Shown in pieces: positions 26,592 through 36,159 of a stretch of 64,000 bases of DNA. The DNA comes from Eubacterium sp. (lineage in GTDB: Bacteria; Bacillota; Clostridia; Lachnospirales; Lachnospiraceae), in the NCBI GenBank assembly GCA_017477505.1, contig JAFUVQ010000013.1, positions 1 to 64,000 on the forward strand. Direction: 5' to 3'. The translations under genes and the position numbers were made by a program. The number at the start of each line of letters is the position of its first letter. The stretch's first letter is position 1. Under the pieces are notes generated by a model. The model saw only the letters and a program-made list of their open reading frames with translations. It was not told where the DNA came from and made no database searches.

Positions 26592-27392
26592 TTAGCGAGG
26601 TGGTTCCTCATCAAACGGGAAGCCAACATGCACCCCTGCTTCCTTCATGCGGATTCGTTCTTCTCTCATGGCTGCAACGATCTTATCGCGGGCATATTTA
26701 CCATCCTCATTTGTCATCGGCTGAACATCTGCCAGCGGATAATCGATTCCCATTTCTTTGTATTTCGGTTTAGCCATCTCGTGATAAGGAAGTATATCAA
26801 CCGCCTTGATATTCCTGAAGTGAGCCAGGAAATGTCCCGATCTCCTGAAGAGTTCGTCATCAAATGTATAACCCGGAACTATAACATGCCTTATCCAGAC
26901 AGGAATATTCTTCTCGTCCATGAACTTATAGAAATCTATGATAGTATCCTGCGGCTGTCCCACAAGTTTCTTATGCATTTCCGGATCGATACATTTCAGA
27001 TCAAGAAGCACCAGATCGAGTACAGAAGCAAGCTTCTCATATTTTTCTTTAATTTCAGGTACATCCTTCCTGTACAGGAATCCGGTTGTATCAACGGCAG
27101 TATGTACGCCCAGCTTCTTTGCCTCCGTAAAAAGCTCGATCAAAAAATCGATCTGGACCAGAGGTTCACCTCCGGAAACAGTGAGTCCGCCTCTCTTCAT
27201 GAAGGCCATATATTTTTTCATATCTTCTATGATCTCGGCAACTGTCATTTCCGTGCCGCCTCTTCCATCCCATGTATCGGGATTATGGCAATATAAACAT
27301 CTGAGAGGACATCCCTTGAGGAATACCACATATCTGGTTCCCGGGCCGTCCAGCGTACTGCCTGTTATGATTGAATGCACATTACCTTTCAT
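26592..27392 (-). CDS. pflA: Pyruvate formate-lyase activating enzyme
   Basis: A radical-SAM enzyme that abstracts hydrogen from the glycyl-radical glycine of pyruvate formate-lyase. 266 residues. The cluster motif is CPLRCLYC (CxxxCxxC), then HNPDTW, VSGGEPLVQ and VRHVIVPGYT typical of PFL activases. It is 13 kb from the pfl genes and lies between a histidine kinase and a response regulator. Its substrate here would be the separate 79-residue glycyl-radical protein and not a full-length enzyme. Confidence 0.95.
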   Translation of the reverse strand: MKGNVHSIITGSTLDGPGTRYVVFLKGCPLRCLYCHNPDTWDGRGGTEMTVAEIIEDMKKYMAFMKRGGLTVSGGEPLVQIDFLIELFTEAKKLGVHTAVDTTGFLYRKDVPEIKEKYEKLASVLDLVLLDLKCIDPEMHKKLVGQPQDTIIDFYKFMDEKNIPVWIRHVIVPGYTFDDELFRRSGHFLAHFRNIKAVDILPYHEMAKPKYKEMGIDYPLADVQPMTNEDGKYARDKIVAAMREERIRMKEAGVHVGFPFDEEPPR

Positions 27393-27428
27393 TTTGATTT
27401 ACAACTCCTTTTCTATCTAGTATCTGTG

Positions 27429-27453
27429 GAACACTGGGGACAATCCCCGGTGT
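27429..27453. repeat. Palindromic repeat AACACTGGGGACAATCCCCGG type
   Basis: Imperfect palindrome in the short gap between the kinase stop and pflA. Related copies are at 58679-58706 and as the right half of the element at 28881-28898. It may act as a hairpin attenuator or stabiliser between the two genes. Confidence 0.6.
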
Positions 27454-27462
27454 CCTACGCCC

Positions 27463-28752
27463 TTACCCGCGAGGAACAGTCACGAAAACTCTGAACCCGT
27501 TATCACTGCTTATGTTGCAGGTGCCTCCAACGGACTGGGCACGGTTACGGATATTCTCGAGCCCCATCCCGACTGCATCTTCCGAAGTTCTGATATCACC
27601 TGTTCCGGCATTTTGCTGAGCAGCCTTCCGTGAAATCTGCCTGCCTGTTTCATCGTCCGGATCATATCCGGAGTCCGTCCTCTTTCCGTAATCATGCACC
27701 ACCAGCTGATACATTGAAGGATGCTCCTGCAATCTTATATCTACATTTGCATTATTACTGTGCTTTATAATATTGGAAATGCACTCTTTAGCAATTCCGA
27801 TTATAGCATACTTAACCGGCCTCTGCATATCATCAGATATATCAATATCCAGGTTTAAAATGAATTTTTCTTTAAGTGGTTCCGCCATATCTTCTATGCT
27901 GGCTGCAACATCTATGGATTCATCATGAAGATCATGGACACTGGAACGGATGTTATTCATGGCAGTATCGAGAGTTTCCCTTACTGCCGTCAGCTCGGAA
28001 TGAATCGGTTCTTCCTTATGGATTGCAAGCAGTGCACCCATCTGAAGAAGCGCGCGGGAAAGCATGTGCCCTACATTGTCATGTATCTCGCGAGCGATAC
28101 GGTTACGTTCAGAAAGCTGGGCATTATATACCTCGCTGTCCCTGGCAAGCAGTATCTCACGGTTCTGTTCACGGAGCTTCTCACTCTTCTCCTGACTGTC
28201 ATCACGGAGCTTCCTCTGCTCACGCCTTGCCACTATCATCCTCTCCGATTTGATGGAAAGAATTACAGATAAAACCGTTAATGCCAATATATAGAGAAAG
28301 ATGAAATGCCTGTATCTGTACATAGTTTCGGTGCTTATACCTATACCGGAAGCGTCATACGAATCCCATTTTGAACTCATTATAATCGGCATCCTTGCGA
28401 TTTCATCGATTGTTTTCCAAGCCGTGGCAAATGAGATTACACCAACTCCTGCTCCAATATAATTCCTGCTCATGGTCACATCATAAGCCACTATAGGAAT
28501 CAGCACTACAGCTTCAGGAATAAAAAACGGAAGCGCCATGGCAGCAATTTCAATGACAAATGCAATCCATTCCTTCGCTCCTTCAGGCCTCATCGACCAG
28601 TCCAGCCTCTCTCTTCCGAGGAGGTAATAATTAAGAGCCAAAATCACTATCGCAGCATAAATCGACACAAGAAAAGAATTGCCATGCATTAAAAAACACA
28701 TGGCAAATATTGATAATATGAAAATGATAACCTTGTCGATTATTCTACTCAT
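27463..28752 (-). CDS. NarL-type sensor histidine kinase (HisKA_3)
   Basis: About 429 residues from ATG 28752, chosen because AAAGGA lies upstream and the longer frame runs through a hairpin repeat. The N-terminal half has about six membrane segments. A coiled-coil precedes the HisKA_3 H-box NRIAREIHDNVGHML. The ATPase domain has the N-box IAKECISNIIKHS and G-box GMGLENIRNRAQSVGG. The usual D-x-G-x-G first G box appears as HDYGKRTDSG and is followed by an insertion of about 30 residues, an unusual feature. Likely partner of the regulator beyond pflA. Confidence 0.9.
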   Translation of the reverse strand: MSRIIDKVIIFILSIFAMCFLMHGNSFLVSIYAAIVILALNYYLLGRERLDWSMRPEGAKEWIAFVIEIAAMALPFFIPEAVVLIPIVAYDVTMSRNYIGAGVGVISFATAWKTIDEIARMPIIMSSKWDSYDASGIGISTETMYRYRHFIFLYILALTVLSVILSIKSERMIVARREQRKLRDDSQEKSEKLREQNREILLARDSEVYNAQLSERNRIAREIHDNVGHMLSRALLQMGALLAIHKEEPIHSELTAVRETLDTAMNNIRSSVHDLHDESIDVAASIEDMAEPLKEKFILNLDIDISDDMQRPVKYAIIGIAKECISNIIKHSNNANVDIRLQEHPSMYQLVVHDYGKRTDSGYDPDDETGRQISRKAAQQNAGTGDIRTSEDAVGMGLENIRNRAQSVGGTCNISSDNGFRVFVTVPRG

Positions 28753-28765
28753 AAACTTAGTCCTT

Positions 28766-28898
28766 TGGGTGGGATAGTCCCGATTCGCGAAAGCGAATCG
28801 AGGATCCGAGCGTAGTGAGGACACTCCTGCGTAGCAGGAATTTCTGCGAAGCAGAAACAACACCGCGAAGCGGAGTTGGTGCACCGGGACAGTCCCCA
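28766..28898. repeat. Compound palindromic element (chain of short hairpins)
   Basis: At least four short perfect or near-perfect hairpins are strung together: GATTCGCGAAAGCGAATC, TCCTGCGTAGCAGGA, TTTCTGCGAAGCAGAAA and CAACACCGCGAAGCGGAGTTG. They are bordered by GGGATAGTCCC and GGGACAGTCCC. The CAGAAxCAACACCGCG part recurs in inverted orientation at 40135-40190. It lies between the 1105-residue protein gene and the kinase gene. Confidence 0.75.
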
Positions 28899-28901
28899 AA
28901 T

Positions 28902-31900
28902 TTACTTAACTTTGGTGAATGTATAGTTTCCGCTGATATTTACATATATCTCTCGACCGCCCGTGTAGACTGTGCTGTCGCCGCTTACTGTCCATTGTCC
29001 GCCGCTGAGCTTATATGCCTCGCCATTTCCAAGAGGAAGCAGCTTTTCTGCCGGGATTATTCGGTCTCTCAGCCATTCAGCCATAAGCGTGAACTCAAGT
29101 GTCGTAACATTTCCTGCTATGTCCTCAGCAACAAGCTTGAAGCTCTTCACTCCATTTTCAGGACTGAGTGTAATCGTATTTGTACCTTCCTTGACATTAA
29201 GCTTCTTTCCGTCAAGTGTGAGACTTACAAGATTGAGATCCATCGCATTTATTGATACTTCATCCGCGAATATGCTCGCGCCATCCTGAACCATGCCTGT
29301 AGACTCTTCAAAAACAGGAAGCACCTTGTCAATCTTGATATCAGACGGAATTGCTATTGATGCAGTCTTCGCGCCGTCACTGTTACGTCTCAGGTAAAGC
29401 CTTGTCATGCCCTGGACATAAACCACACTGTTCTTATATACACCGTCAGAGGATTCGCATATCTTAAATCCCTCAGGTGCATTAAATACTACGTCCGTCT
29501 TATAATATCCGTTCTTTCCTTCCTCAGCCTTAAGTTCATATGGAACAGCAGGTGTTTCAAGGAATTTAATGGAAAATGTATCTCGTACGGATACCGCAGT
29601 AAAATCATCTGTCTTGGCGAGTCTTGCCTCAACTACGTAATCACCGATATCAGTCGGGAATGCTGTGCCGAATTCTGAATCAGGTGTGCCGCTCTTCTTG
29701 AAGTAATAAACAACCTCTGCATTTGAATTGGTTGTAAACTCAGGAAGAATCTGTGAACCGTAATACGTATCATTTACATTAAGAGATGCTGTAGCAACAC
29801 TTCTCACAACCTCCATACGGAAGCTGATATTACTCTTATTGCCCGCAATATCTTCTGCAACTATGCTGAACTCAGCGTCGTCATCCGGAACAACTAGCGT
29901 CATAACTGCAGTTCCATCCTCTACAGTAGTCTCTTCACCGTTTACAGTAACAGTCGCAAGATTCTCATCACTGACTGAATATGTGAGCCTTCTTGCATGA
30001 ACCTCTGCTCCATTGGATATCTCAATTTTTCTGCCGCTCTGATCCTTGCCGTATGATGCAAACTGAGGTGCATCCTTATCTATGAGAAGCTTCTCATTAA
30101 AGTCAACTCCGACTGTCTTCGCACCATCGGATATTCTTCTGTAATAAACTCTCGTAAGGTCCGCTCTGTAATTAATAGATGAGGCAAATGAACCGTCTAC
30201 GGAATCCGAGATTTCATACCCTGAAGGTGCCACTACAGCAACATCAGTTACGAAATAATCATTCTTGCCCTTTGTTCCGGAAAGTGTATATCTCTCACTC
30301 GGAGCCTGAAGGAAACGGATACTGAAATCAGCTGTCGCTGTTGCTGTTGCGTAATAATCAGTAAACGGAATCTCAACCTTTACTGTATATGCACCGCCTG
30401 ATGCAGGCTGTTCAGTTGTATATTCCTCATCATCTGCGCCCTGTGGCTTATAATAGAAAATGTAATTTCCCTCTTCCTGGTCCGAATCAGTCTCTATAAC
30501 AGGAGTTGCAAGAGCTGCGCCATAGAAGGAGTCATCCATGGTCATGGTTGCTGTAGGAACTCTCTTAAGATATTCAAGAGTAACAGTGAAGCTGAGAGTA
30601 TTACCAAGTCTATCCTTAGCTACAACGTTAAAGTCCTTTGAACCTCTCGGAGTAGAAAGCACCACGTGCGCACTGTTCGCATCTGTATCTACGGTTACTG
30701 CTTCGCCATTTACAGTTACTGACTGAAGCGGTGCATAGTATGAAGGTTCAGGTGACGTGGCATTATTCCAAATATCATGAATATCAAATTCTATACTTCT
30801 TGCATGGAACTCAGCTCCGTCTGCCACCGCAGATGGAATCGCATTTCCATCCTGATCCACAGCCGTTGACTGAATAACCTCAGGTGCTGCGCTGTCGATA
30901 TAGAAGGCCTGAGTGGTCAGATATCTTACATCAGTTGTTGCATCATCAGCAGCCCTGCGGAATCTTCCCTGAAGCCCATTGTAGTAACCATCCTCATTGA
31001 ACTCATGTCTGTCACTATAGGAGCCCTCAGTAACGCTCATATAAAATCCTGAATTTGCATTGAGAGTAACAGGCGCATTGTAGAATTTATATGTACCGTC
31101 ATCCAGAACAGGAGTATCTGAAAATGAAGCGCCCATGCCCGGAGCCTCATCCTCTGTAAGGTACACAATATTATAATCAAAATCCCAGTTTTCAATCTCT
31201 CTATAGGTAGAAGTTTCTTCCACCGAGATATAGGCTTTGTGGACACCTACTTCAGTCGGTCTTCCGTAATACGGCTCAGTATAAGTGTCACCACTGATCA
31301 GATCTGCATATTTTGCAGACTTCCTTCCATCTGAATTAGTAATGACATAACTTGTTATATCATAATAAGTTCCATAGAGAAATGGCTCTGTCATAGAAGC
31401 TGAAATGTTCGGAACGCTCTTGGCAAGCCAGTCAGCGGTCTTGCCATTTATGATAAGTCCGCCATCCTGATGGATCATAGTTCCACCATCTACATTGTAA
31501 TTAAAAGAAGCGCCATCAGAATAGATTTTAGTATGTGATGTTATATTTAAAGGAGGCGAATACGCTGAGCCATCACTGAATCCTTTGAAGGTAATACTCA
31601 GCGGTTTATCCAATACCACCCTTGAATTGAAGCCTTTATCAATGATGATATCATTAACCAGGAGATTTCCGGCATAAGTATCTCCATTTTTTAATTCTAT
31701 GCTGTTGCCCACGAAGCTTCCGGTTCCACTAAGTACCGCACCGGAAATATCACACCCGGAATAAAGATTGACAGAACCATAATTATCAAATTGTCCGCTT
31801 AAAGTTCCGAATAAATTAACAGTACCTCTGTTAGATAACATACCTGTAACATTTCCATTAACTGTCATCTCAGAAAAAAGATCAATGTTAAAATCGGTAG

Positions 31901-32219
31901 TACCGGTCTGACGGACAACAGTATTTTGTTTAAATCTGACCCAGGTACCTGCAGAAAAAGTAAGCGACTCATTCGTCCGGTCTCCTGTAGTAGGATCAAT
32001 GCCCGTATAAGATATTGTATTACCAACAATTTGAAATTCCGCAACGCCATCCTCATCATAAGGACCGAAACGATACTCATCCCCTAGATCTTCCAGTTTT
32101 CCGGCTCCATTTGTACCATTATCTGCTGCATAAGTAAGGATATCGCAGTGAAATACTGCAAGCAAAAGAGATAGTGCAAGCACTAAAGATAATACTTTGT
32201 TCCCTGCTCTTTTATTCAT
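28902..32219 (-). CDS. Large secreted repeat protein with Ig-like/Ca-binding-type modules
   Basis: 1105 residues with a signal peptide (NKVLSLVLALSLLLAVFHC, about 1-31). The first ~280 residues are beta-rich. From about 330 three long units of about 215 residues repeat: a sheet ending in KDRLGN, EDIAGN or EDIAGN; then ATMTMDDSFYG, ASLNVNDTYYG; then FRFL/IKFL-type AP(S/A)xxYxLxxxxGKN; and RVYYRR or RLYLRRNSDGAKT. AEDIAGN is typical of bacterial Ig-like Ca-binding domains. There is no SLH repeat, sortase motif or C-terminal anchor that I can see; the end (GNYTFTKVK) follows a small beta module. Likely an adhesin or matrix protein; function unknown. Confidence 0.8.
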   Translation of the reverse strand: MNKRAGNKVLSLVLALSLLLAVFHCDILTYAADNGTNGAGKLEDLGDEYRFGPYDEDGVAEFQIVGNTISYTGIDPTTGDRTNESLTFSAGTWVRFKQNTVVRQTGTTDFNIDLFSEMTVNGNVTGMLSNRGTVNLFGTLSGQFDNYGSVNLYSGCDISGAVLSGTGSFVGNSIELKNGDTYAGNLLVNDIIIDKGFNSRVVLDKPLSITFKGFSDGSAYSPPLNITSHTKIYSDGASFNYNVDGGTMIHQDGGLIINGKTADWLAKSVPNISASMTEPFLYGTYYDITSYVITNSDGRKSAKYADLISGDTYTEPYYGRPTEVGVHKAYISVEETSTYREIENWDFDYNIVYLTEDEAPGMGASFSDTPVLDDGTYKFYNAPVTLNANSGFYMSVTEGSYSDRHEFNEDGYYNGLQGRFRRAADDATTDVRYLTTQAFYIDSAAPEVIQSTAVDQDGNAIPSAVADGAEFHARSIEFDIHDIWNNATSPEPSYYAPLQSVTVNGEAVTVDTDANSAHVVLSTPRGSKDFNVVAKDRLGNTLSFTVTLEYLKRVPTATMTMDDSFYGAALATPVIETDSDQEEGNYIFYYKPQGADDEEYTTEQPASGGAYTVKVEIPFTDYYATATATADFSIRFLQAPSERYTLSGTKGKNDYFVTDVAVVAPSGYEISDSVDGSFASSINYRADLTRVYYRRISDGAKTVGVDFNEKLLIDKDAPQFASYGKDQSGRKIEISNGAEVHARRLTYSVSDENLATVTVNGEETTVEDGTAVMTLVVPDDDAEFSIVAEDIAGNKSNISFRMEVVRSVATASLNVNDTYYGSQILPEFTTNSNAEVVYYFKKSGTPDSEFGTAFPTDIGDYVVEARLAKTDDFTAVSVRDTFSIKFLETPAVPYELKAEEGKNGYYKTDVVFNAPEGFKICESSDGVYKNSVVYVQGMTRLYLRRNSDGAKTASIAIPSDIKIDKVLPVFEESTGMVQDGASIFADEVSINAMDLNLVSLTLDGKKLNVKEGTNTITLSPENGVKSFKLVAEDIAGNVTTLEFTLMAEWLRDRIIPAEKLLPLGNGEAYKLSGGQWTVSGDSTVYTGGREIYVNISGNYTFTKVK

Positions 32220-32370
32220 AACTTTTTCCTCCCAAATAAAAGTGCCAAAACCTATGGTCCCAAAGAATTGTCGTACCTTACTATACTATCACAGCGTGCA
32301 GTCTTTGTACAGCATTTTATAAAGCATCATCACTGACCCGTCATCACTGAAATCATCACTGAAGTAGTAC

Positions 32371-32420
32371 AAAAACACCGAACCTGATCCATCTCACCCG
32401 AGACCCGATTCGGTGTATTC
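32371..32420 (-). terminator. Terminator after the ABC exporter genes
   Basis: ACACCGAA (32375-32382) and TTCGGTGT (32409-32416) pair; on the minus strand the stem is followed by TTTTTG. It is about 20 bp past the last permease gene. Nearby CATCACTGA occurs as short repeats with no clear role. Confidence 0.75.
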
Positions 32421-32438
32421 TGTGTTCTTATATATATA

Positions 32439-33605
32439 TTACTGCGCCTTCTCTCCGAAAAACTTGGTAAATACCAATCCGATTGAAAGGCATACCGCGC
32501 CGAACAGAAGCTCGAGCCCAAAGCAGTACATTATATCCTGCAGCCCCGCACCGTCATACCATATCTTTCGTGCAGCCACCGAGTACCAGTAATTCGGTAT
32601 GAAACGTCCGATTGCATTTACCTTATCCCCGAGAATCGTAAGATCCACGAAGGTTCCACCAAGAAAGGCAAATGAAAGTCCGATGATATTAGTGATAAAT
32701 GCCGTTGAATTGGCCCCGCCTTTTTTGCCTAATCCCAGTGGAAGGCTGGTCAGCATTGAAAGCAGAAAAGTAATGGAAATCGTATATATAAATGCATTAA
32801 GTGCCGATAACCACCATTCTCTTGTGAAAACATATTCCGGTCCGCCGAAAGTTGCAAGCGCTACCAGAGCTGCCGTAACAAATACCGAAAGTATTGCGGC
32901 GCCGAGTATAAGCATTACATTTCTGACTGTCATAGGCAGCTTCGAAACCATAGTCCTGTTCTTCTTCTCTTTATCATTGAAGCTGAGGATGACCGGCATC
33001 ACACCTGAGAAGATTATAGACAATATACCGAACGGAAGGAACTGAAACGCCGTGTATGGTCTTTCCATCGGAGAAGCCTCCTTCTCCTTCAGAGTAACAA
33101 AACTCTCAATATCAGTTGCTTCCTTAACTTTAAGGTCTGCATCCTCCAGAGACAGCCCGCTGTTCATATAATCCCTGATGCCGTTAAGATATTCATTCAT
33201 CTGCATGTTAATGAATATCCCCCAGGGGAGTGAATCATCATACATAGTTTCTATAAGTGAAAGCGGCTCATCCTTTGTATTAAGAAATGCCTCGCCGAAA
33301 CCCTCCGGAATCACTATATATTCCGAAATATGCTGGTAATAGAGCAGATCCCTGATCTGATCATCACTCAAATCGCCTTCTTTACGGTAATGCTTCTCTG
33401 TCATATAGCCGATGAATGCCTCGGAAACAGCCGATTTGTCGTTATCAACGATGTACAGAGTATACTTCTTCTGAAACATCTTATCGGTATTTCCGCTGCC
33501 TGTTCCGGTGAGGGCCACCAGCATGACCATAACTATCACGGCATATATTATGATTCCGACTTTATAATAATTTACAACTTTGAAGAAAGATTTTAAAATA
33601 TGCAT
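32439..33605 (-). CDS. ABC-2 type exporter permease (second subunit)
   Basis: 388 residues. One TM near the N-terminus (IIIYAVIVMVMLVALTG), a large extracytoplasmic domain of about 160 residues, then five more TM segments from about 190 (PFGILSIIFSGVMPVILSF, VMLILGAAILSVFVTAALVA and others) as in ABC-2/YhgE-like permeases. DNDKSAVSEAFIGYM in the ectodomain is typical. Together with the gene upstream and the ATPase at 35039 it forms a heterodimeric exporter. The substrate is not evident. Confidence 0.85.
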   Translation of the reverse strand: MHILKSFFKVVNYYKVGIIIYAVIVMVMLVALTGTGSGNTDKMFQKKYTLYIVDNDKSAVSEAFIGYMTEKHYRKEGDLSDDQIRDLLYYQHISEYIVIPEGFGEAFLNTKDEPLSLIETMYDDSLPWGIFINMQMNEYLNGIRDYMNSGLSLEDADLKVKEATDIESFVTLKEKEASPMERPYTAFQFLPFGILSIIFSGVMPVILSFNDKEKKNRTMVSKLPMTVRNVMLILGAAILSVFVTAALVALATFGGPEYVFTREWWLSALNAFIYTISITFLLSMLTSLPLGLGKKGGANSTAFITNIIGLSFAFLGGTFVDLTILGDKVNAIGRFIPNYWYSVAARKIWYDGAGLQDIMYCFGLELLFGAVCLSIGLVFTKFFGEKAQ

Positions 33606-33616
33606 CTCATTTCTCC

Positions 33617-35023
33617 TTAAAGACTCTTATACGCTGTTTTTCTTGAAAATATCATGCCTATTATGAGCAGCACCGCACTCATGATCAGCATATATGTAAG
33701 TGCCCTGTAATATCTCGGTCCGATTCCGAATACGTTTAATGCGTAGAACGCATCCGTTATTACTGCTGACGGGTTGATACGGTTGAAGATCGGAAAATGC
33801 TCTTCCATGATTGCTTTCATATCCCCGTACATAAGCCCCGACATGAAGCCCCCGACCAGTATTATGGCCATCAGGATTCCTTCTTTGATCTCATATCTGA
33901 ATTTACCCATATGAGCAACCACATACCCAAGGTTAACGCCCATAATGCTCGCAATGATTGTTGTAAGGTAGACATCCCCGAGGTTTCCGCCGAAATTTAT
34001 CTTTAGTACATAAATGTAAAATGTAAGAGCAATAATTGCTACTGCCACCTGAATCACTGCCATGGTGAAAATCGTAGCCAGTTCAAATAAAGTCTTGTTG
34101 ACAGGAGAGCCGTCAAGCCTCATGCCTACTGAACTCTGATTGGCCTGACTCTCTACGATTACACTCAGTGATGCAACAGATCCCATCATCGATACCATTG
34201 CTATCAGGTTATAGAAATACTGAACGAAGGGATCGCTGTTCTCTGCATTCATACGCTTGATTTCTATAAAATCAAGTCCGGAGATTGCCTCGTCCATCAT
34301 TTCATCCGACTCATCAAGCCTGTCCGAATCCTCATTTATCGTATCTATCGTGAGTCCGACCTGAAGGCGGTACTGGCTTATTACGCTTGAAAGAATACTG
34401 TGGTTAACCCCGTAACCGTTTTCCTCCATGCTGACATCCGTTAATCCATCTACTTTAATGATGCCTGCAATGTCCCCTGCTTCAAGAAGCGCTTCCGCCT
34501 CATCATGATCACTGACCGAAATTCTGTCTATCATCCCGGTTCCGTCATCATATTCAAGAGTATTCATCAATTCGATAAAAGGAAGATCATCCTCCTTTAC
34601 ATCATCAGGATTAATGGAAATGTAATCCATCGGAAGGTCATCCACCGTAAGCTGTTTCAGGTCATCAAAACCTTTCACATCATCAATTTTGTCCAGAACA
34701 TCACTGCTTACCGGGGCTTCCTTGTGGAATGGCTGCCCCATAGCTTCCGCCATGGCTGCTTCTTTACCGTATTCCTCCAGGTCATCCTGCATCCTGTCAC
34801 CATCCAGGTTTGAAAAACACTGAATGACCTTATATTCCTCTATTGCCCCGTCTGTCACCTCAATGACTACAGGGATCGGCTTTGTTTTTTCATTTGAATA
34901 AATAGATCCGAAAGCAAAGGCGAAAAGGCTTCCCAGAGCTATCGGGAACGCCAGAGTCCAAAATATATACTTCGGAGACCTTAGCGCACTCTTAAAGGTT
35001 TTTATTACAATTCTGCCAAACAT
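33617..35023 (-). CDS. ABC-2 type exporter permease (first subunit)
   Basis: 468 residues with the same architecture as its neighbour: one N-terminal TM (IFWTLAFPIALGSLFAFAFG), a large outer domain (about 45-265), then five or six TM helices (MVSMMGSVASLSVIV, IFTMAVIQVAVAIIALTFYI, ILMAIILVGGFMSGLMYG and MLIMSAVLLIIGMIFS). The pair probably arose by duplication and works with the ATPase 15 bp upstream. Confidence 0.85.
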   Translation of the reverse strand: MFGRIVIKTFKSALRSPKYIFWTLAFPIALGSLFAFAFGSIYSNEKTKPIPVVIEVTDGAIEEYKVIQCFSNLDGDRMQDDLEEYGKEAAMAEAMGQPFHKEAPVSSDVLDKIDDVKGFDDLKQLTVDDLPMDYISINPDDVKEDDLPFIELMNTLEYDDGTGMIDRISVSDHDEAEALLEAGDIAGIIKVDGLTDVSMEENGYGVNHSILSSVISQYRLQVGLTIDTINEDSDRLDESDEMMDEAISGLDFIEIKRMNAENSDPFVQYFYNLIAMVSMMGSVASLSVIVESQANQSSVGMRLDGSPVNKTLFELATIFTMAVIQVAVAIIALTFYIYVLKINFGGNLGDVYLTTIIASIMGVNLGYVVAHMGKFRYEIKEGILMAIILVGGFMSGLMYGDMKAIMEEHFPIFNRINPSAVITDAFYALNVFGIGPRYYRALTYMLIMSAVLLIIGMIFSRKTAYKSL

Positions 35024-35038
35024 GTTTTTCTCTCCTTA

Positions 35039-35986
35039 TCACTGAGTATCTCTCAGTTCTTTGCCGGTTATCTCCAGAAATACATCATTAAGTGTCGGAA
35101 GTTCAGAATATATTCTGTCATATCCAAGTTCATGATCTGACAGATATTCAAGTATGTGGGTGATATTGTGTTTTCCGCCGCTGCACTTGATCGTCAGCTT
35201 GTCACCCATGTACTGAACGTCATATACGTGATTCAGCCTGCGGATATTATCTATATGCTCCTGACTCAGTTTCCTTATATCTACGATTACATTTTCCGTA
35301 TTCTTTATCTTCTTCTTCAGTTCCTCGCTTGTTCCGGATGCAACCTCTTTACCCTTGTCCATGATGAGGATTTTTGAACATATCTGTTCAATCTCTTCCA
35401 TGTAATGTGATGTATAAATGATAGTTGCGCCCTTCTCATTTAATTCTGTAACACCTTCAAGGATTCTGTTTCTTGACTGCGGGTCGACTGCAACCGTCGG
35501 CTCGTCAAGTATTATCAATTCAGGCTTATGAGCAATTCCACAAGCTATATTCAGACGTCTCAGAAGTCCGCCGGAAAGCTTCTTCGGGTAGAATTTTCTG
35601 AACTCACCGAGATCAACAAATTCTATCGCCTCCTCAACATACTGTTTTCTGAGAGCCTTGTCATTGATATAAAGTCCGCAGAAGAAGTCGATATTCTCGT
35701 ATACCGTAAGTTCATCAAAGACAGCCACATTCTGACTTACGATACCGATCCTGGCTTTTAGGTCACGCCTTTCCGGTCCCATTTTCTCACCGAAGAGCTG
35801 AATCTCTCCCTTGTCATATGAAAGAAGCGAGAGAAGGCAGTTAATGGTTGTTGTCTTTCCCGAACCGTTCGGTCCCAGAAGTCCGAATACCTCTCCCTTC
35901 TTAATCTCAAGGCTGAAGTTATCGAGAGCTATAAGCTCCTTATATCTCTTAACCAGATTTGATATCTTTACTACTGTTTCACTCAT
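35039..35986 (-). CDS. ABC transporter ATP-binding protein
   Basis: 315 residues. Walker A GPNGSGKTTTINCL, Q-loop VSQN, signature LSGGLLRRLNIACGIA, Walker B LIILDEPTVAVD and switch His in YTSHYMEE. The C-terminal 90 residues form the extra domain typical of DrrA/NodI-type exporters. First gene of a three-gene cassette with the two permeases. A drug, peptide or lipid exporter is likely; nothing nearby names the cargo. Confidence 0.93.
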   Translation of the reverse strand: MSETVVKISNLVKRYKELIALDNFSLEIKKGEVFGLLGPNGSGKTTTINCLLSLLSYDKGEIQLFGEKMGPERRDLKARIGIVSQNVAVFDELTVYENIDFFCGLYINDKALRKQYVEEAIEFVDLGEFRKFYPKKLSGGLLRRLNIACGIAHKPELIILDEPTVAVDPQSRNRILEGVTELNEKGATIIYTSHYMEEIEQICSKILIMDKGKEVASGTSEELKKKIKNTENVIVDIRKLSQEHIDNIRRLNHVYDVQYMGDKLTIKCSGGKHNITHILEYLSDHELGYDRIYSELPTLNDVFLEITGKELRDTQ

Positions 35987-36117
35987 CGTATATCTCCTTT
36001 TGCTTTACGTATGACGATACTGTATATCCATTTATTTCGTTATGCTAATACTATCAAATAGCGTTATCCCCTTGTAGTGATTATTGTAACAACATTCCAT
36101 ATGACATTTGTCATAAA

Positions 36118-36156
36118 AAAGGTGCTATGCCCTATACAGAACACAGCACCTGCCAT
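36118..36156 (-). terminator. Terminator after the two-TM ectodomain gene
   Basis: GGTGCT / AGCACC stem with TTTTTT on the minus strand, ending just before the ABC promoter region. Confidence 0.8.
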
Positions 36157-36159
36157 CAA

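Noticed and set aside
28753..28899. 47-codon N-terminal extension of the histidine kinase
   Set aside because: The extension translates the hairpin repeat; the ATG at 28752 has a good RBS and starts just before the first membrane segment.
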